A stretch of 42,639 bases of DNA from Verrucomicrobiota bacterium (GCA_947471985.1 CANIZL010000055.1:1-42639), one strand, 5' to 3'. Positions 16,529 to 25,958 are shown, counted from the stretch's first letter. A program made the numbers and translations. The notes: generated by a model not told the origin, from the sequence alone.

Positions 16529-17635
16529 TCAGCTGTTGAGGAAATCCGTGACCGCGGCCCGGGTCAGACGCCAGGCGGAACCGATCTTTTTCCCCTTGAG
16601 TGATCCCTCCGCGAGCGCCGCGAGGACATCCGCCTCCGTCACGCCCAGCAGTTTCGCCGCGTCGGCCGGACTCAGTAATTCCGGCAACGGCGGTGCACCG
16701 GCACTGGCGGCGGGCGCGCCACCCGCCACCGGGATCGGCGGCGGCACGCTGCCCGCGGCCGGCGTCATCTGTCCGAGGATGCCGCCCGCCTGCCCGGCAA
16801 ACTGTTGCGCCATGGCCATGCCCATGGCGAATTGTGCCATGGTGCCGCCGGGGCCGCCCCCGCCGTCGCCTTTGCCCAATCCCTCGGCCATCTGGAGCTT
16901 GATGTAATCGTTGAGATTGCCAATCGCACCCATGCTGGACCGCTTGTCGATCGCCGCCTCCACCTCGGGGGGAACGCTGACGTTCTCAATAATGAAGCTG
17001 CCCAGTTCGAGCCCGTATTTCTGCAACAGGATCGGATTCAGGATGGGCAACAGCGCATCCCCGAGTTCGCTGTAGCGCGAGGCCAGATCCAGCACCGGCA
17101 CCTTGCTCGACGCCACGGCGTCGGTGAACGCGCTGACCAGCCGCGACCGCATGGCGTCGTTGAATTCATCCAGCCGGAAATGGTTGTCCGTGCCGGCGAC
17201 CTCCTTCAGGAAGGTCTTGGGTTCGACGATCTTGAAATCGAAGGTGCCGAAGGCCCGGGCGCGCACGATGCCGAAGTCCGGATCGCGCAGCATGATGGGG
17301 TTGCTGGTGCCCCACTTGTTGCCGGTGAAAAGCCGGGTGGTGACGTAGTAGACATCCGCCTTGAAGGGGCTTTCGAAGCCGTACTTCCAACCCTTCAGCG
17401 TGCTAAGGATCGGGATATTGTCCGTCGCCAGCGTGTGTTTGCCGGGGCCGAAGGTATCGCCGAATTGCCCGACGTAGACGAACTGTGCCACCTGCGACTC
17501 GCGCACGATGAGTTGCGCGCCGCGTTTGATTTCCTTGTCCTGGTCGGGAAAACGCCAGGAAAGCGTGTCACGGGAGTCGTCCTCCCATTGGATGATTTCG
17601 AGCAATTGCCCGCGCAGATAATCCATCAAGCCCAT
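16529..17635 (-). CDS. SPFH (YdjI-type) protein with C-terminal excisionase-like HTH
   Basis: A 368-residue protein with three parts. Residues about 1-235 are an SPFH/band-7 domain of the YdjI/virion-core-like type (IIQWEDDSRDTLSWRFP at 14-30, then SPFKADVYYVTTRLFTGNKWGT at 89-110). These proteins form membrane-associated scaffolds and are often linked to stress responses such as PspA. Residues 250-318 are a Gly/Ala/Met/Pro-rich linker. Residues 321-366 (starting LSPADAAKLLGVTEADV, then KIGSAWRLTRAAVTDFL) match the excisionase-like HTH_17 fold. YdjI-like proteins more often end in a zinc-ribbon, so this ending is unusual. No transmembrane helix is evident. It stands alone between its own terminator and a divergent prepilin-like gene. 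Confidence 0.88.
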   Translation of the reverse strand: MGLMDYLRGQLLEIIQWEDDSRDTLSWRFPDQDKEIKRGAQLIVRESQVAQFVYVGQFGDTFGPGKHTLATDNIPILSTLKGWKYGFESPFKADVYYVTTRLFTGNKWGTSNPIMLRDPDFGIVRARAFGTFDFKIVEPKTFLKEVAGTDNHFRLDEFNDAMRSRLVSAFTDAVASSKVPVLDLASRYSELGDALLPILNPILLQKYGLELGSFIIENVSVPPEVEAAIDKRSSMGAIGNLNDYIKLQMAEGLGKGDGGGGPGGTMAQFAMGMAMAQQFAGQAGGILGQMTPAAGSVPPPIPVAGGAPAASAGAPPLPELLSPADAAKLLGVTEADVLAALAEGSLKGKKIGSAWRLTRAAVTDFLNS

Positions 17636-17856
17636 GGTATGTCCTTAATCGTGTTGCCGCCGGAAGTGATGCCCGGCTGAGGGAGGATCGTGGGTTACGG
17701 GCTGGCCGGGCGCCAGTCGACAAATGACGACCCTTTTCCAAGGGGCCGACCCGATTCCGCCGGCGTTGTGGCCGGGGCGGGATTTCGCTGCCACAGTTTG
17801 CGCGCGAATTGACCTTGGCGTCCCGCCGCGGTTCTGCTGACATTGCCCGTGTTCCC

Positions 17857-18615
17857 ATGAGTACGAACGCTTTTCGCGCCCGGTTCTCCGCCCCACCCGC
17901 GCCCGCTGCCCCCGGATTCACCCTCATCGAACTGCTGGTGGTCATTGCCATCATCGCCATTCTCGCGGGAATGCTGCTGCCGGCGCTGTCGCGCGCGAAG
18001 TCCAAGGCCAATCAAACGTACTGCCTCAACAACACCCGGCAGATCGGCGTGGCGGTGACCCTTTACGGACAGGACTATCGGAACAAGATCCCGCTGGCCA
18101 AGAACTGGGGCCGGCAATGGGGCGAAGACCATGCCCTGCGCACGGACTCGATGTGGTTACCGGAACTGCTGGTCCCGTACATTGGAACCAACACCTCCAA
18201 GCCACGCAAGGAGGAGACGTCCATCAAGCTCTACCAACCGCGCCAGGGGATTTATAGCTGCCCGGTGGCCATCCGGATCAAACTCAAAGCCGGCGCGCCG
18301 GGGGCTGGATTCACCGAAGACAAGTTCTTTGGCAACGACGGCGTTACCTATGTCTGGAACCACATTTATCTCACCAAGGCGGGCGGTGACTACGAGGTCA
18401 GCAAACCGGTCAGCGGGCGGGCCGATACCACCGTCCTCAATCCATCCAAAGCCACGCTAACGTGGGAAATCCCGTATTGGGACTATGCCACCATGCCGCA
18501 TTCCAAGGGGATGAACTTGGTGCTGGCCGACGGCCATTCCGAACGCGTACCCGGCAGTCCCAAGGAAAACGACTGGTGGGCCTACCACAGCCGCGATGGG
18601 TGGGAAGCCGACTGA
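17857..18615 (+). CDS. Prepilin-like protein with N-terminal methylation motif
   Basis: A 252-residue protein with a type IV prepilin-like signal: a short basic leader, then [21 protein letters not shown] (residues about 25-45), in which the peptidase cuts after Gly. The next stretch [19 protein letters not shown] is the hallmark of the very large Verrucomicrobiota/Planctomycetota pseudopilin-like family (DUF1559-like and relatives). The C-terminal ~200 residues end with [10 protein letters not shown], like the H-X-G/DGH box of that family. It is presumably processed by a prepilin peptidase and exposed on the cell envelope; individual roles are unknown. The ATG at 17857 was chosen because an upstream in-frame start (17809) adds residues that do not fit a leader. 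Confidence 0.93.
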   Translation: MSTNAFRARFSAPPAPAAPGFTLIELLVVIAIIAILAGMLLPALSRAKSKANQTYCLNNTRQIGVAVTLYGQDYRNKIPLAKNWGRQWGEDHALRTDSMWLPELLVPYIGTNTSKPRKEETSIKLYQPRQGIYSCPVAIRIKLKAGAPGAGFTEDKFFGNDGVTYVWNHIYLTKAGGDYEVSKPVSGRADTTVLNPSKATLTWEIPYWDYATMPHSKGMNLVLADGHSERVPGSPKENDWWAYHSRDGWEAD

Positions 18616-18683
18616 CTCCGCCAGAGTGCGCCAAAAATCCGCCTAAACTCGAGCCGTTCGACAGAATTTCACCCTCACTCTGC

Positions 18684-19913
18684 ATGTCCCCCACCGAAGC
18701 CACCCTCACCTATTTCAATGCCGCCGCGGATCTGTTGCAGATTCCGGATCGTGAGCGCTACGCGCTGATTACGCCCTACCGGGAGATCAAGGTGGAATGC
18801 GGGTTCGCCCGGGACGATGGCAGCCTTGCCACCTTCGTCGGCTACCGCATCCAGCACGACAATAGCCGCGGGCCCATGAAGGGTGGCATCCGATATCATC
18901 CGGCGGTGGACCTCAACGAGGTCAACGCCCTGGCGTCCTTGATGACCTGGAAGACGGCGGTGGTCGATCTGCCGTTTGGCGGCGCCAAAGGGGCCATCGC
19001 CGTGGATCCGAAAAGTCTATCGGCGGGGGAATTGCAGCGACTCACGCGAACGTTCACCCAGAAATTGCACGACGTCATCGGGCCCTATACGGACATCCCG
19101 GCTCCCGACATGGGGACGAACGCGCAGACGATGGCGTGGATCGCCGATGAGTACGCGAAGTTCCACGGTTTTGCGCCGGCGGTGGTCACCGGCAAGCCGA
19201 TCGAACTCGGCGGCTCCCTCGGTCGGGACGCGGCGACGGGGCGCGGACTGTTGTACGCCACCGAGTGCCTGTTGGAGAGCCTGGGGCATACGGTGTCCCA
19301 ATTCACTTACGCCATCCAGGGCTTCGGCAACGTCGGTTCCTGGGCGGCCCGGCTGTTTCATGAAGCGGGCGGCAAGATTGTGGCGGTGGCGGATGTGACG
19401 GGTGCGGTGCGCAATCCCCGGGGTCTGGATATCCCGGCACTGATGGCCCACGTGGCGATCAACAAGACCGTGCAAGGTTTTCCAGGCGGCGAGGATTTCC
19501 CCGGGGAAGAGATCATTTCGCAACCAGTGGATGTGTTGATTCCCGCCGCCCTGGGCGGAGTCCTGACCGGAGCCAACGCCGGCTCGGTGAAGGCGCGCTT
19601 TGTGCTGGAAGGAGCGAATCATCCCACGGAACCGGAGGCCGACGCGGTCTTCGCTGCCCGGAAGATCATCGTCCTGCCCGACATCTATGCCAACGCCGGC
19701 GGCGTCACGGTCAGCTATTTCGAGTGGGCCCAGAACATCCAACAGTACCGCTGGGAGGAAGCGCGGGTGAACGCGGAATTACGCCGCACCATGCGCATGG
19801 CGTTCACTTCGTTGGCGGAGATTCGCCGGCAATATCTGTGCGACTTCCGCACCGCGGCATTCGTGCTGGCGATTGATCGCGTGGCCCGGGCCTCCCGATT
19901 GCGCGGCATGTGA
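18684..19913 (+). CDS. gdhA: Glutamate dehydrogenase (Glu/Leu/Phe/Val family)
   Basis: A 409-residue amino acid dehydrogenase that interconverts glutamate and 2-oxoglutarate plus ammonia. Substrate and catalytic residues are visible: Lys66 in PMKGGIRYHP, Lys90 in LMTWKTAV, Lys102 in FGGAKGAI and Asp142 in PAPDMGTN. The Rossmann motif GFGNVG is at 213-218. The acidic Asp237 at the end of the second strand favours NAD over NADP (inference). The C-terminal LPDIYANAGGVTVSYFEW is a family signature. Length fits the ~410-residue hexameric enzymes. The frame is open from 18462, but the ATG at 18684 gives the usual N-terminus. No Shine-Dalgarno. It lies 68 bases after the prepilin-like gene and is probably separate in function. 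Confidence 0.95.
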   Translation: MSPTEATLTYFNAAADLLQIPDRERYALITPYREIKVECGFARDDGSLATFVGYRIQHDNSRGPMKGGIRYHPAVDLNEVNALASLMTWKTAVVDLPFGGAKGAIAVDPKSLSAGELQRLTRTFTQKLHDVIGPYTDIPAPDMGTNAQTMAWIADEYAKFHGFAPAVVTGKPIELGGSLGRDAATGRGLLYATECLLESLGHTVSQFTYAIQGFGNVGSWAARLFHEAGGKIVAVADVTGAVRNPRGLDIPALMAHVAINKTVQGFPGGEDFPGEEIISQPVDVLIPAALGGVLTGANAGSVKARFVLEGANHPTEPEADAVFAARKIIVLPDIYANAGGVTVSYFEWAQNIQQYRWEEARVNAELRRTMRMAFTSLAEIRRQYLCDFRTAAFVLAIDRVARASRLRGM

Positions 19914-19994
19914 TCGGCGACGCTTAGCGATTTGGCCCGGGCAGCGACCCGGTGCCCCTCGACGCTGCCCTCGTTCATCGCTACAGTGGGGCCT

Positions 19995-20222
19995 ATGGAC
20001 TTCGTGACCATACGCCGGTGCTTCAGTCCCGCCGAGGCACATCTCGTCGCCTGCCAACTGCAATCCGCCGGTCTCACTGCCTACGTCCGGGATGAGTCCG
20101 CGGCGATGTCGATGGAAGGTTATGCCCTGTCCGTGGGCGGCATTCGAGTGCAGGTCCCCTCCAATCAGGCGCAGGATGCCGAATTGCTTCTGCAAGCGGA
20201 ACCGGTCGGGCCGGCGGAATAA
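19995..20222 (+). CDS. DUF2007 (putative signal-transducing) small protein
   Basis: A 75-residue protein with the pattern of DUF2007: FVTIRRCFSPAEAHLVACQLQSAGL, then AYVRDE and an RVQVPSNQAQDAELLL ending. This is the small ferredoxin-like fold with an 'address two proteins, choose the level' composition often annotated as a putative signal-transducing protein, with no proven function. The ATG at 19995 was chosen because the upstream in-frame ATG at 19932 adds residues outside the domain. It lies 81 bases after gdhA and 25 bases before the FAD oxidoreductase, so the three may be co-transcribed. Confidence 0.8.
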   Translation: MDFVTIRRCFSPAEAHLVACQLQSAGLTAYVRDESAAMSMEGYALSVGGIRVQVPSNQAQDAELLLQAEPVGPAE

Positions 20223-20247
20223 TTCCACGTCGTTTTCCAACCCTACC

Positions 20248-21654
20248 GTGAGCACCCGCCCCAAGCAGCGCACCCGCCGCCGCGTCACTCCACCGTGGGA
20301 CACCCTGCGGCAGCAGTTGCGCGCGGACGAACTCGTTTTCGAACCGGCCGTCCTGGCCGAGCATGCCGGCGACAAGTGGTTTGCCAGTCATTTGCCGGAA
20401 GCCGTCGCCCGCCCGCGGAACACGGCGTCGGTCGCCAAAATCCTCGCCTGGGCGCATGAACATCGCGTACCGGTGACGCCCCGCGGCGCCGGCTACGGCT
20501 ATGTGGGCGGCTGCGTTCCCTCCCACGGCGGCGTGGCGCTTTCCCTGATGCGGTTGAATCAGATTCTGGAAATCTCGGCGCGCGATTTCGTCGCCGTGGT
20601 GCAGCCGGCGGTGCTCACCGGCCAGTTTCAGACCGCGGTGGAAAAACAGGGGCTTTTTTATCCCCCGGACCCCGCGAGTCGCGCGGATTGTTCGCTTGGG
20701 GGCAACATTGCCACCAATGCCGGCGGACCGCATTGCCTCAAGTATGGCGTCACGCGGGACTACGTGCTGGGCCTCGAAGTGGTCCTGGCCGACGGCACCC
20801 CGGTGCGCTTGGGCGGACGGACGCACAAGAACAAGACGGGCTTTGATCTCCATCGCCTGTTTGTGGGCAGCGAAGGCATGTTGGGAGTGGTCACCGAGGC
20901 CACCCTGAAGCTCCTGCCCAAGCCCCCGTTTCGGGCGTGTTTGGGGATTGGTTGGGGCGAGATGCGCACCGCGGTACAGGCGATCCAAACACTCTTTGCG
21001 GCGGGCTTCCTGCCCAGTGCTTTGGAACTGGCCGACTCCTTCACGCTGGCGGCCGCCCGACGTCGCACGGGCTCGGATCGTCTGGCCGGCTGCAATGCCC
21101 ACTTCATTGTGGAACTCGATGGCCACGAAAAAAGTGTACGCCAGGAGATCGCCGCCCTCCGTCGACTGCTCACGCCCTTGGGGCCGCGCTTCGTGGATCG
21201 TGGGTTCGGGGAAACCGGCAGCGAAGAACTTTGGGCGCTGCGCCGGCAGTTCAGCTATGCGCTGCGCGACACGGGGCTCACCAAGCTCAACGAGGACGTC
21301 GTGGTGCCGCGCGGCCAACTGGAGGCGTTGTTCCGCTTCGCGGCCCAATTGCAACGCCGCCACAAGATCCAGGTCGCGTGCTTCGGTCACGCCGGGGATG
21401 GCAACATCCATGTGAACCTGATGGTCGACGAATCCGATCCCGCCCAGCGGGCGCGCAGTGAAGTCGGGTTGGACGAACTCTTCCGCTTCGTCATTAAGAT
21501 CGGCGGCAGCATCACCGGTGAACACGGGATCGGCCTCGCCAAAAAAGCCTGGTGGGCGGATGCCGTTCCCCCGGCCGCCGATGCCCTGCACCGGACCGTA
21601 AAACAGGCCTTGGATCCCCACGGAATCCTGAATCCGGGAAAATTCCTCGGCTAA
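20248..21654 (+). CDS. GlcD-type FAD-binding oxidoreductase (glycolate oxidase/D-lactate dehydrogenase family)
   Basis: A 468-residue flavoprotein that should oxidise a 2-hydroxy acid such as glycolate or D-lactate. The FAD-binding PP-loop is seen as VTPRGAGYGYVGGCVPSHGG, then DPASRADCSLGGNIATNAGG near residues 148-168. The C-terminal cap carries CFGHAGDGNIHVNLM (metal and substrate His residues) and GEHGIGLAKKAWW, both standard in the GlcD/Dld2 group. GTG start at 20248; the in-frame upstream region belongs to the DUF2007 gene in another frame. GlcE and GlcF partners are absent, so the electron acceptor and substrate are uncertain. A hairpin shared with the convergent DnaJ-like gene follows. 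Confidence 0.9.
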   Translation: MSTRPKQRTRRRVTPPWDTLRQQLRADELVFEPAVLAEHAGDKWFASHLPEAVARPRNTASVAKILAWAHEHRVPVTPRGAGYGYVGGCVPSHGGVALSLMRLNQILEISARDFVAVVQPAVLTGQFQTAVEKQGLFYPPDPASRADCSLGGNIATNAGGPHCLKYGVTRDYVLGLEVVLADGTPVRLGGRTHKNKTGFDLHRLFVGSEGMLGVVTEATLKLLPKPPFRACLGIGWGEMRTAVQAIQTLFAAGFLPSALELADSFTLAAARRRTGSDRLAGCNAHFIVELDGHEKSVRQEIAALRRLLTPLGPRFVDRGFGETGSEELWALRRQFSYALRDTGLTKLNEDVVVPRGQLEALFRFAAQLQRRHKIQVACFGHAGDGNIHVNLMVDESDPAQRARSEVGLDELFRFVIKIGGSITGEHGIGLAKKAWWADAVPPAADALHRTVKQALDPHGILNPGKFLG

Positions 21655-21674
21655 ATCGACCGCGCTGCCGCCAA

Positions 21675-21708
21675 CGGTCCGCCGATAACGCTTCGCTCAG
21701 GCGGACCG
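21675..21708. terminator. Hairpin between convergent genes
   Basis: CGGTCCGCC at 21675-21683 pairs perfectly with GGCGGACCG at 21700-21708 around a 16-base loop. It lies between the FAD oxidoreductase stop and the last codons of the DnaJ-like gene. There is no T-run on either strand, so a terminator role is a suggestion. Confidence 0.4.
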
Positions 21709-22437
21709 GGCCCGGGTGATTCGCACTTCGGGGGTGTATACCAATTTCACCAACAAGTCGCCGCGACCACCGCGGGCATTGGGTAAACCCTGGCCCAGTA
21801 CACGCAGGATCTCCCCCCGGGCGGCGCCGCGGGGAATGGTGACGCGATGCGAATTCCCGTCGGCGCCCCGCACAAGTTCCACGCCGCCTTGGGCCGCCCG
21901 CTGCGTGGGAATACGCAAATCGCAGCGGAGGTCCGAGCCACGCACCTGAAATCGCGCGTCCCCTCGGGCCTTCAATTTCACGGCGACAATCCCGCCGGCG
22001 AACGGTCCCGTTCGAGTGATGCGCAGACGGGTTCCGGGCGCCGTCCCAGCGGGAACCACCAGGGAGTAGGTCTCCGGACCCTGCGGATTCCCCGGATCCA
22101 TCACACGGACTTCCAACGTGGTCCCACGGAGGAAATCCATCGGGCCCAGTTGCATCTCCTGCGCAATGTCGCGGTCGAGCCGGGAACGACTGCGCGTCAC
22201 GGGCGGCGGCGCCGCGGCAGCTCGGGCCCGGTCGTAGGCCTGGCGTCGGGCAGGATCACCGAGAACTTCGTACGCCGCGTTGAGCCGCTGGGTCTGTCGC
22301 ACCGCTTCCGCCGAGCTGCGATTCACATCCGGGTGATACTGCTTGGCCAACAATCGATAGGCCGAACGGATTTGGTCGTCCGTGCAATCCGGATCGAGAC
22401 CGAGCACGTCATAAGGTTTTAACTCCGGGGTATCCAT
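21697..22437 (-). CDS. DnaJ/CbpA-like co-chaperone without zinc finger
   Basis: A 246-residue J-domain protein. The J domain (residues 6-72) has the HPD motif at 35-37 (KQYHPDVN), needed to stimulate DnaK ATPase. A short Ala/Pro/Arg linker leads to a DnaJ C-terminal substrate-binding domain (about 98-240; FLRGTTLEVRVMDP and then VTIPRGAARGEILRVLGQGLPN). The Gly/Phe stretch and the cysteine-rich zinc-binding region of classical DnaJ are missing, as in CbpA. It begins 27 bases after the transglutaminase stop and is the last gene of the minus-strand run, which ties it to the ATP-grasp/alpha-E/transglutaminase cluster. No dnaK or grpE is nearby. Confidence 0.9.
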   Translation of the reverse strand: MDTPELKPYDVLGLDPDCTDDQIRSAYRLLAKQYHPDVNRSSAEAVRQTQRLNAAYEVLGDPARRQAYDRARAAAAPPPVTRSRSRLDRDIAQEMQLGPMDFLRGTTLEVRVMDPGNPQGPETYSLVVPAGTAPGTRLRITRTGPFAGGIVAVKLKARGDARFQVRGSDLRCDLRIPTQRAAQGGVELVRGADGNSHRVTIPRGAARGEILRVLGQGLPNARGGRGDLLVKLVYTPEVRITRARSA

Positions 22438-22464
22438 GGGTGCATGACCGTCGCGGTCCCGCCA

Positions 22465-23310
22465 TCACCGCCGTTCCACCAAGACTTCGACCGAAAGCTT
22501 CTGCGTTCCGGAACCCTTGTAGTGTCCGCGCAGCGGCTGGACATCCGCGTAGTCGCGTCCGTGGGCGACCTTCACGTAATGATCGTCCGGTTGCCGGCGA
22601 TTGGTCGGGTCCAACCCGCGCCAGCCGAATTCCGGCAGGTAGACCTCCACCCACGCATGACTGCCTTGGGCTCCTCGCAGTTGATCGGCCGGACCATTGT
22701 AGAGGTAACCGCTCACGTAGCGGGCCGGAATCTTTACCGAGCGACACAGGCCCAGCAGCACGTGCGCGAAGTCCTGACAGACACCGCGCCGATCCTGCAG
22801 GACCGCCGGCAGCCGGGTGTGCACGTTGGTGCTGTCGGGATCGTACCGGAACTCCTGGTGGACATAATTCATCAGGAGGTGGGCCATCGCCCAGATGTCC
22901 GGCTCGTCTCCCACCACATCCAGAGCCAGGCGCCAGATCTCGGGGGTCAGCCCCACATAACTCGTGCCCTGCAGGAAGTCGTAGCATTGACTGAGCTGGA
23001 TGCAGGCCGCGAGTTCTCCCCGCGGGCGGGTGACCGTCTCCGGTGCCAGCACGCGGGCGGAGCTGGTGGTCACCTCGGAAATCGCCTCCACGGTCAGGGC
23101 CGCGTGCAGCGAATTCACTTCAAAAAAGTGCACCTGATTGCGATAGAAATCGTAATAGTGGCGCAGCTTTCCCGCGGGCAGAATCTTCAGCCGAAAATCT
23201 TCGCACACCTGTCCATCGGCGGAAAACGGGGCCAAACGGGCCTCGTTCAGGCTTTCCTTGACGGGGACGGAGTAATCGTAGCGGGTGCGATGCAAGACGC
23301 GGAGAGTCAT
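22465..23310 (-). CDS. Transglutaminase-like protein of the ATP-grasp/alpha-E cluster
   Basis: A 281-residue transglutaminase-like cysteine peptidase or ligase. The N-terminal ~80 residues form the bacterial transglutaminase N domain (VLHRTRYDYSVPVKESLNEARL). The catalytic triad is complete: Cys178 in RRGVCQDFAH, His218 in GSHAWVEVYLP and Asp234 in LDPTNRR. No signal peptide, so it is cytoplasmic. Family members with this architecture are repeatedly encoded beside alpha-E and circularly permuted ATP-grasp proteins, as here. The group is predicted, on genomic grounds, to make or remodel small peptides or amides. It starts 67 bases after the alpha-E stop. Confidence 0.93.
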   Translation of the reverse strand: MTLRVLHRTRYDYSVPVKESLNEARLAPFSADGQVCEDFRLKILPAGKLRHYYDFYRNQVHFFEVNSLHAALTVEAISEVTTSSARVLAPETVTRPRGELAACIQLSQCYDFLQGTSYVGLTPEIWRLALDVVGDEPDIWAMAHLLMNYVHQEFRYDPDSTNVHTRLPAVLQDRRGVCQDFAHVLLGLCRSVKIPARYVSGYLYNGPADQLRGAQGSHAWVEVYLPEFGWRGLDPTNRRQPDDHYVKVAHGRDYADVQPLRGHYKGSGTQKLSVEVLVERR

Positions 23311-23377
23311 CGCTGGGCCATTTCCCCAGTCGAACCGACCCCACGTCCCCTACCCTTCGCGAAAGACGAATCCATGG

Positions 23378-24385
23378 CTATTGCTGTTGCTGCTGTTGCC
23401 ATTGTTCGTCGGTGGGCAGGTTGAACGGTTGAAAAATATAGGTCTGGAACAGGGCGTCCCCGATGTCATTGAACTGAATCTGCAATCGATCGAGGTACTC
23501 GTGGAGTCCGATGATGAGGACTTCGTCCAGGGTGCCGAATTGCAGTTCGGCCACGAGCTTGCCGCTGATCCGCTCCGCATCGTGGGCGTACCGACCCACC
23601 GCTGAACCGCTGATCACCCGCAATGCCCGATCGGCCTGCTCGGCGCAGTAACGAACCGAGCGCGGAAACTCCGGGGCGAAGATCAAGAGTTCCGCCACCA
23701 ACGACGGATCGACCCGGCTGGAATGCTGGGTCTTGTACATGTCCCACGCGCTGCACGAGCGCAGGATGGCGCCCCATTCGAGCGCGGCGACCTGTCCCAC
23801 GTCCTTCACCCGCTCGTCCGCCGTGAAGCTGCGCCAGCGCAGATCGAGAAAGCGCGTCGTCTTGTCCGCCCGTTCGAGAAACCGGCCGACCTGCATGAAG
23901 TGCCAACCCTCATCGTGCACCACCGTGGCGGCATCCAATCCCTGCAGCAGCAGCGATGATCCGCGCACCCGCTCCAGCAGTTCAAACGCGCTGGAATTCC
24001 ACAGTTCCCGGGCGCGCGGACTGCGGAGAAAAAGATAGATCCGGTTGATCTCCTCCCACAATTCCGCCGTGATCTGGTCGCGAACCATGCGGGCGTTTTC
24101 GCGGGCGGCCGAGATGGTGGAGATGATGGAGTTTGGGTTCTCCGGCTGGAACATCATGAACTCCATCACCGCCTGCCCATTGATCTCCGGATGCAGCTTT
24201 TTGAAGGACTCCTCATCGCCGGTGGATTCGATGATCGGCACCCAGTGCCGGTTAATCTCGTCCGCCTCCAAATCCACCATATCGGGCAGGAGTTTGAGAT
24301 TCACATCCAACAGACGGGCGAGATTGTCCGCGCGCTCCAGGTAACGCGCCATCCAGCACAACGAATTCGCAACTCGGGAAAGCAT
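23378..24385 (-). CDS. Alpha-E domain protein (DUF403)
   Basis: A 335-residue all-alpha protein of the alpha-E (DUF403) family. It starts with the signature MLSRVANSLCWMARYLERADNLARLLDVNL, and WHFMQVGRFLERADKTTRFLDL is a second internal copy of the ERAD pattern near 175-197. The biochemical function is unknown; it is nearly always encoded with an ATP-grasp protein and a transglutaminase. The ATG at 24383-24385 was chosen because the frame upstream (to 24448) gives residues that do not match the family. The C-terminus ends in a short glutamine tract (QWQQQQQQ) written with mixed CAA/CAG codons. It is 22 bases downstream of the ATP-grasp gene. Confidence 0.93.
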   Translation of the reverse strand: MLSRVANSLCWMARYLERADNLARLLDVNLKLLPDMVDLEADEINRHWVPIIESTGDEESFKKLHPEINGQAVMEFMMFQPENPNSIISTISAARENARMVRDQITAELWEEINRIYLFLRSPRARELWNSSAFELLERVRGSSLLLQGLDAATVVHDEGWHFMQVGRFLERADKTTRFLDLRWRSFTADERVKDVGQVAALEWGAILRSCSAWDMYKTQHSSRVDPSLVAELLIFAPEFPRSVRYCAEQADRALRVISGSAVGRYAHDAERISGKLVAELQFGTLDEVLIIGLHEYLDRLQIQFNDIGDALFQTYIFQPFNLPTDEQWQQQQQQ

Positions 24386-24407
24386 GATCAGTATTGGGTT
24401 TCCAGTT

Positions 24408-25901
24408 TCAGTCCTCGAGCAGCACCCAGGTGTCCTTGCTGCCGCCACCCTGCGAGGAATTCACCACCAGCGAGCCCTTGCGCAATGCCACCCGGGTCAG
24501 GCCGCCCGGCACAATCACCGGGGTCTCGCCGTAGAGGATGAAAGGACGAAGATCGACGTGGCGGGGCTCAAAGCGGCCATCCACCCACGTGGGATGCGTG
24601 GACAACGGAATCATCGGCTGGGCAATGTAATTGCGGGGATCCGCCAGAATCGCCGCCCGGAAAGTTTCCTGTTCGGCCTTGGTGGAATGCGGCCCCATCA
24701 ACATGCCGTAGCCGCCCGATTCATTGGTGGCCTTCACCACCAATTGATCCAGGTGCTCGAGAATGTACTTCTGATCGCCCGGTTCACTGGCGAGGTAGGT
24801 TTGGACGTTCGGCAGCAGCGGCTCCTGATCGAGGTAGTACTTGATCATCTTCGGCACCCAGTAGTACATCGCCTTGTCATCAGCGACGCCCGTGCCCACC
24901 GAGTTGGCGAGCGAAACCCGTCCGGTGCGGTAGGCATGGATCAAACCGGGAACGCCCAGGGCCGAATCCTTGCGGAACACCGTGGGATCCAGGAAATCGT
25001 CATCAATGCGTCGGTAGATCACGTGCACCGGCCGCAGGCCCTTGGTGGTGCGCATGAAGACCCGGGCGTCCTGCACCACCAGATCCGAGCCCTCCACAAT
25101 CTCGACCCCCATTTGGCGGGCCAGGTAGGTGTGTTCGAAATAGGCGGAATTGTAGGGCCCGGGCGTCAGGATGACGATCGTCGGATCCGCCACGCCCGCG
25201 GGCGCGATGTGTTGCAGCACCTTCAGCAACTCGGCCGGATAATGGTCCACGCGCTGAACGCCGACCGATTCAAAGAAAGCCGGGAAGGTGCGGCGGAGGG
25301 CGCGACGATTTTCCAGGACGTAGGAAACTCCGGAGGGCGTGCGTCCATTGTCTTCCAGCACCATCCATTCGCCGCCGGCGCCGCGAATCAGATCCGTGCC
25401 GCAGATATGGATGTAAATGTCCCGGGGCACTTCCACACCCATGAACTCACGACGAAAATGCTTCGCGGAGAGGACGAAATACCCCGGAATGACCCCGTCC
25501 TGGATGATTTTCTGATCGTGGTAGATGTCGTGCAGGAACAGGTTGAGCGCCGTGATGCGCTGGGCGAGTCCGCGCTCGATGCGCCGCCACTCCGCCGCTT
25601 GAATGATTCGGGGAACGAGATCGAACGGGAAAATCCGCTCGGCCCCCTGGGCATCGCCGTAGACATTGAAGGTCACGCCCTGTCGCAGGAAGGCGAGATC
25701 GGCGGCGCGCCGTTTGGCCTCGTATTCCGGTGTGCTGAGCCGGCTGAGACATTCGAGGTAACGCTGGTAATGCGGCCGTGGCACCCCGCCCTCGGTCATG
25801 CACTCATCGAAGTAGGCATCCTGTGCCCGATATTCCTGCAACACGGACAGAACGAATGGCAGGCGGTGGGCGGCACTCAAGTCGAACTCGCGTTTCCGCA
25901 T
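24408..25901 (-). CDS. Circularly permuted ATP-grasp protein (DUF404/DUF407)
   Basis: A 497-residue protein of the circularly permuted type 2 ATP-grasp family. Recognisable parts are [58 protein letters not shown] (acidic metal and ATP residues) and [15 protein letters not shown] towards the end. The family is expected to form an amide bond, joining a carboxylate and an amine using ATP, but the substrates are unknown. It is followed by alpha-E, transglutaminase and DnaJ-like genes, giving a compact cluster. Length is normal and nothing is missing that I can see. ATG start at 25899-25901 with no Shine-Dalgarno at the normal distance. Confidence 0.94.
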   Translation of the reverse strand: MRKREFDLSAAHRLPFVLSVLQEYRAQDAYFDECMTEGGVPRPHYQRYLECLSRLSTPEYEAKRRAADLAFLRQGVTFNVYGDAQGAERIFPFDLVPRIIQAAEWRRIERGLAQRITALNLFLHDIYHDQKIIQDGVIPGYFVLSAKHFRREFMGVEVPRDIYIHICGTDLIRGAGGEWMVLEDNGRTPSGVSYVLENRRALRRTFPAFFESVGVQRVDHYPAELLKVLQHIAPAGVADPTIVILTPGPYNSAYFEHTYLARQMGVEIVEGSDLVVQDARVFMRTTKGLRPVHVIYRRIDDDFLDPTVFRKDSALGVPGLIHAYRTGRVSLANSVGTGVADDKAMYYWVPKMIKYYLDQEPLLPNVQTYLASEPGDQKYILEHLDQLVVKATNESGGYGMLMGPHSTKAEQETFRAAILADPRNYIAQPMIPLSTHPTWVDGRFEPRHVDLRPFILYGETPVIVPGGLTRVALRKGSLVVNSSQGGGSKDTWVLLED

Positions 25902-25958
25902 GAATCAATCACGCGCTCCCCCGCGGTCCGTGACTGATTCCGCGCTGCGAAATCACGA

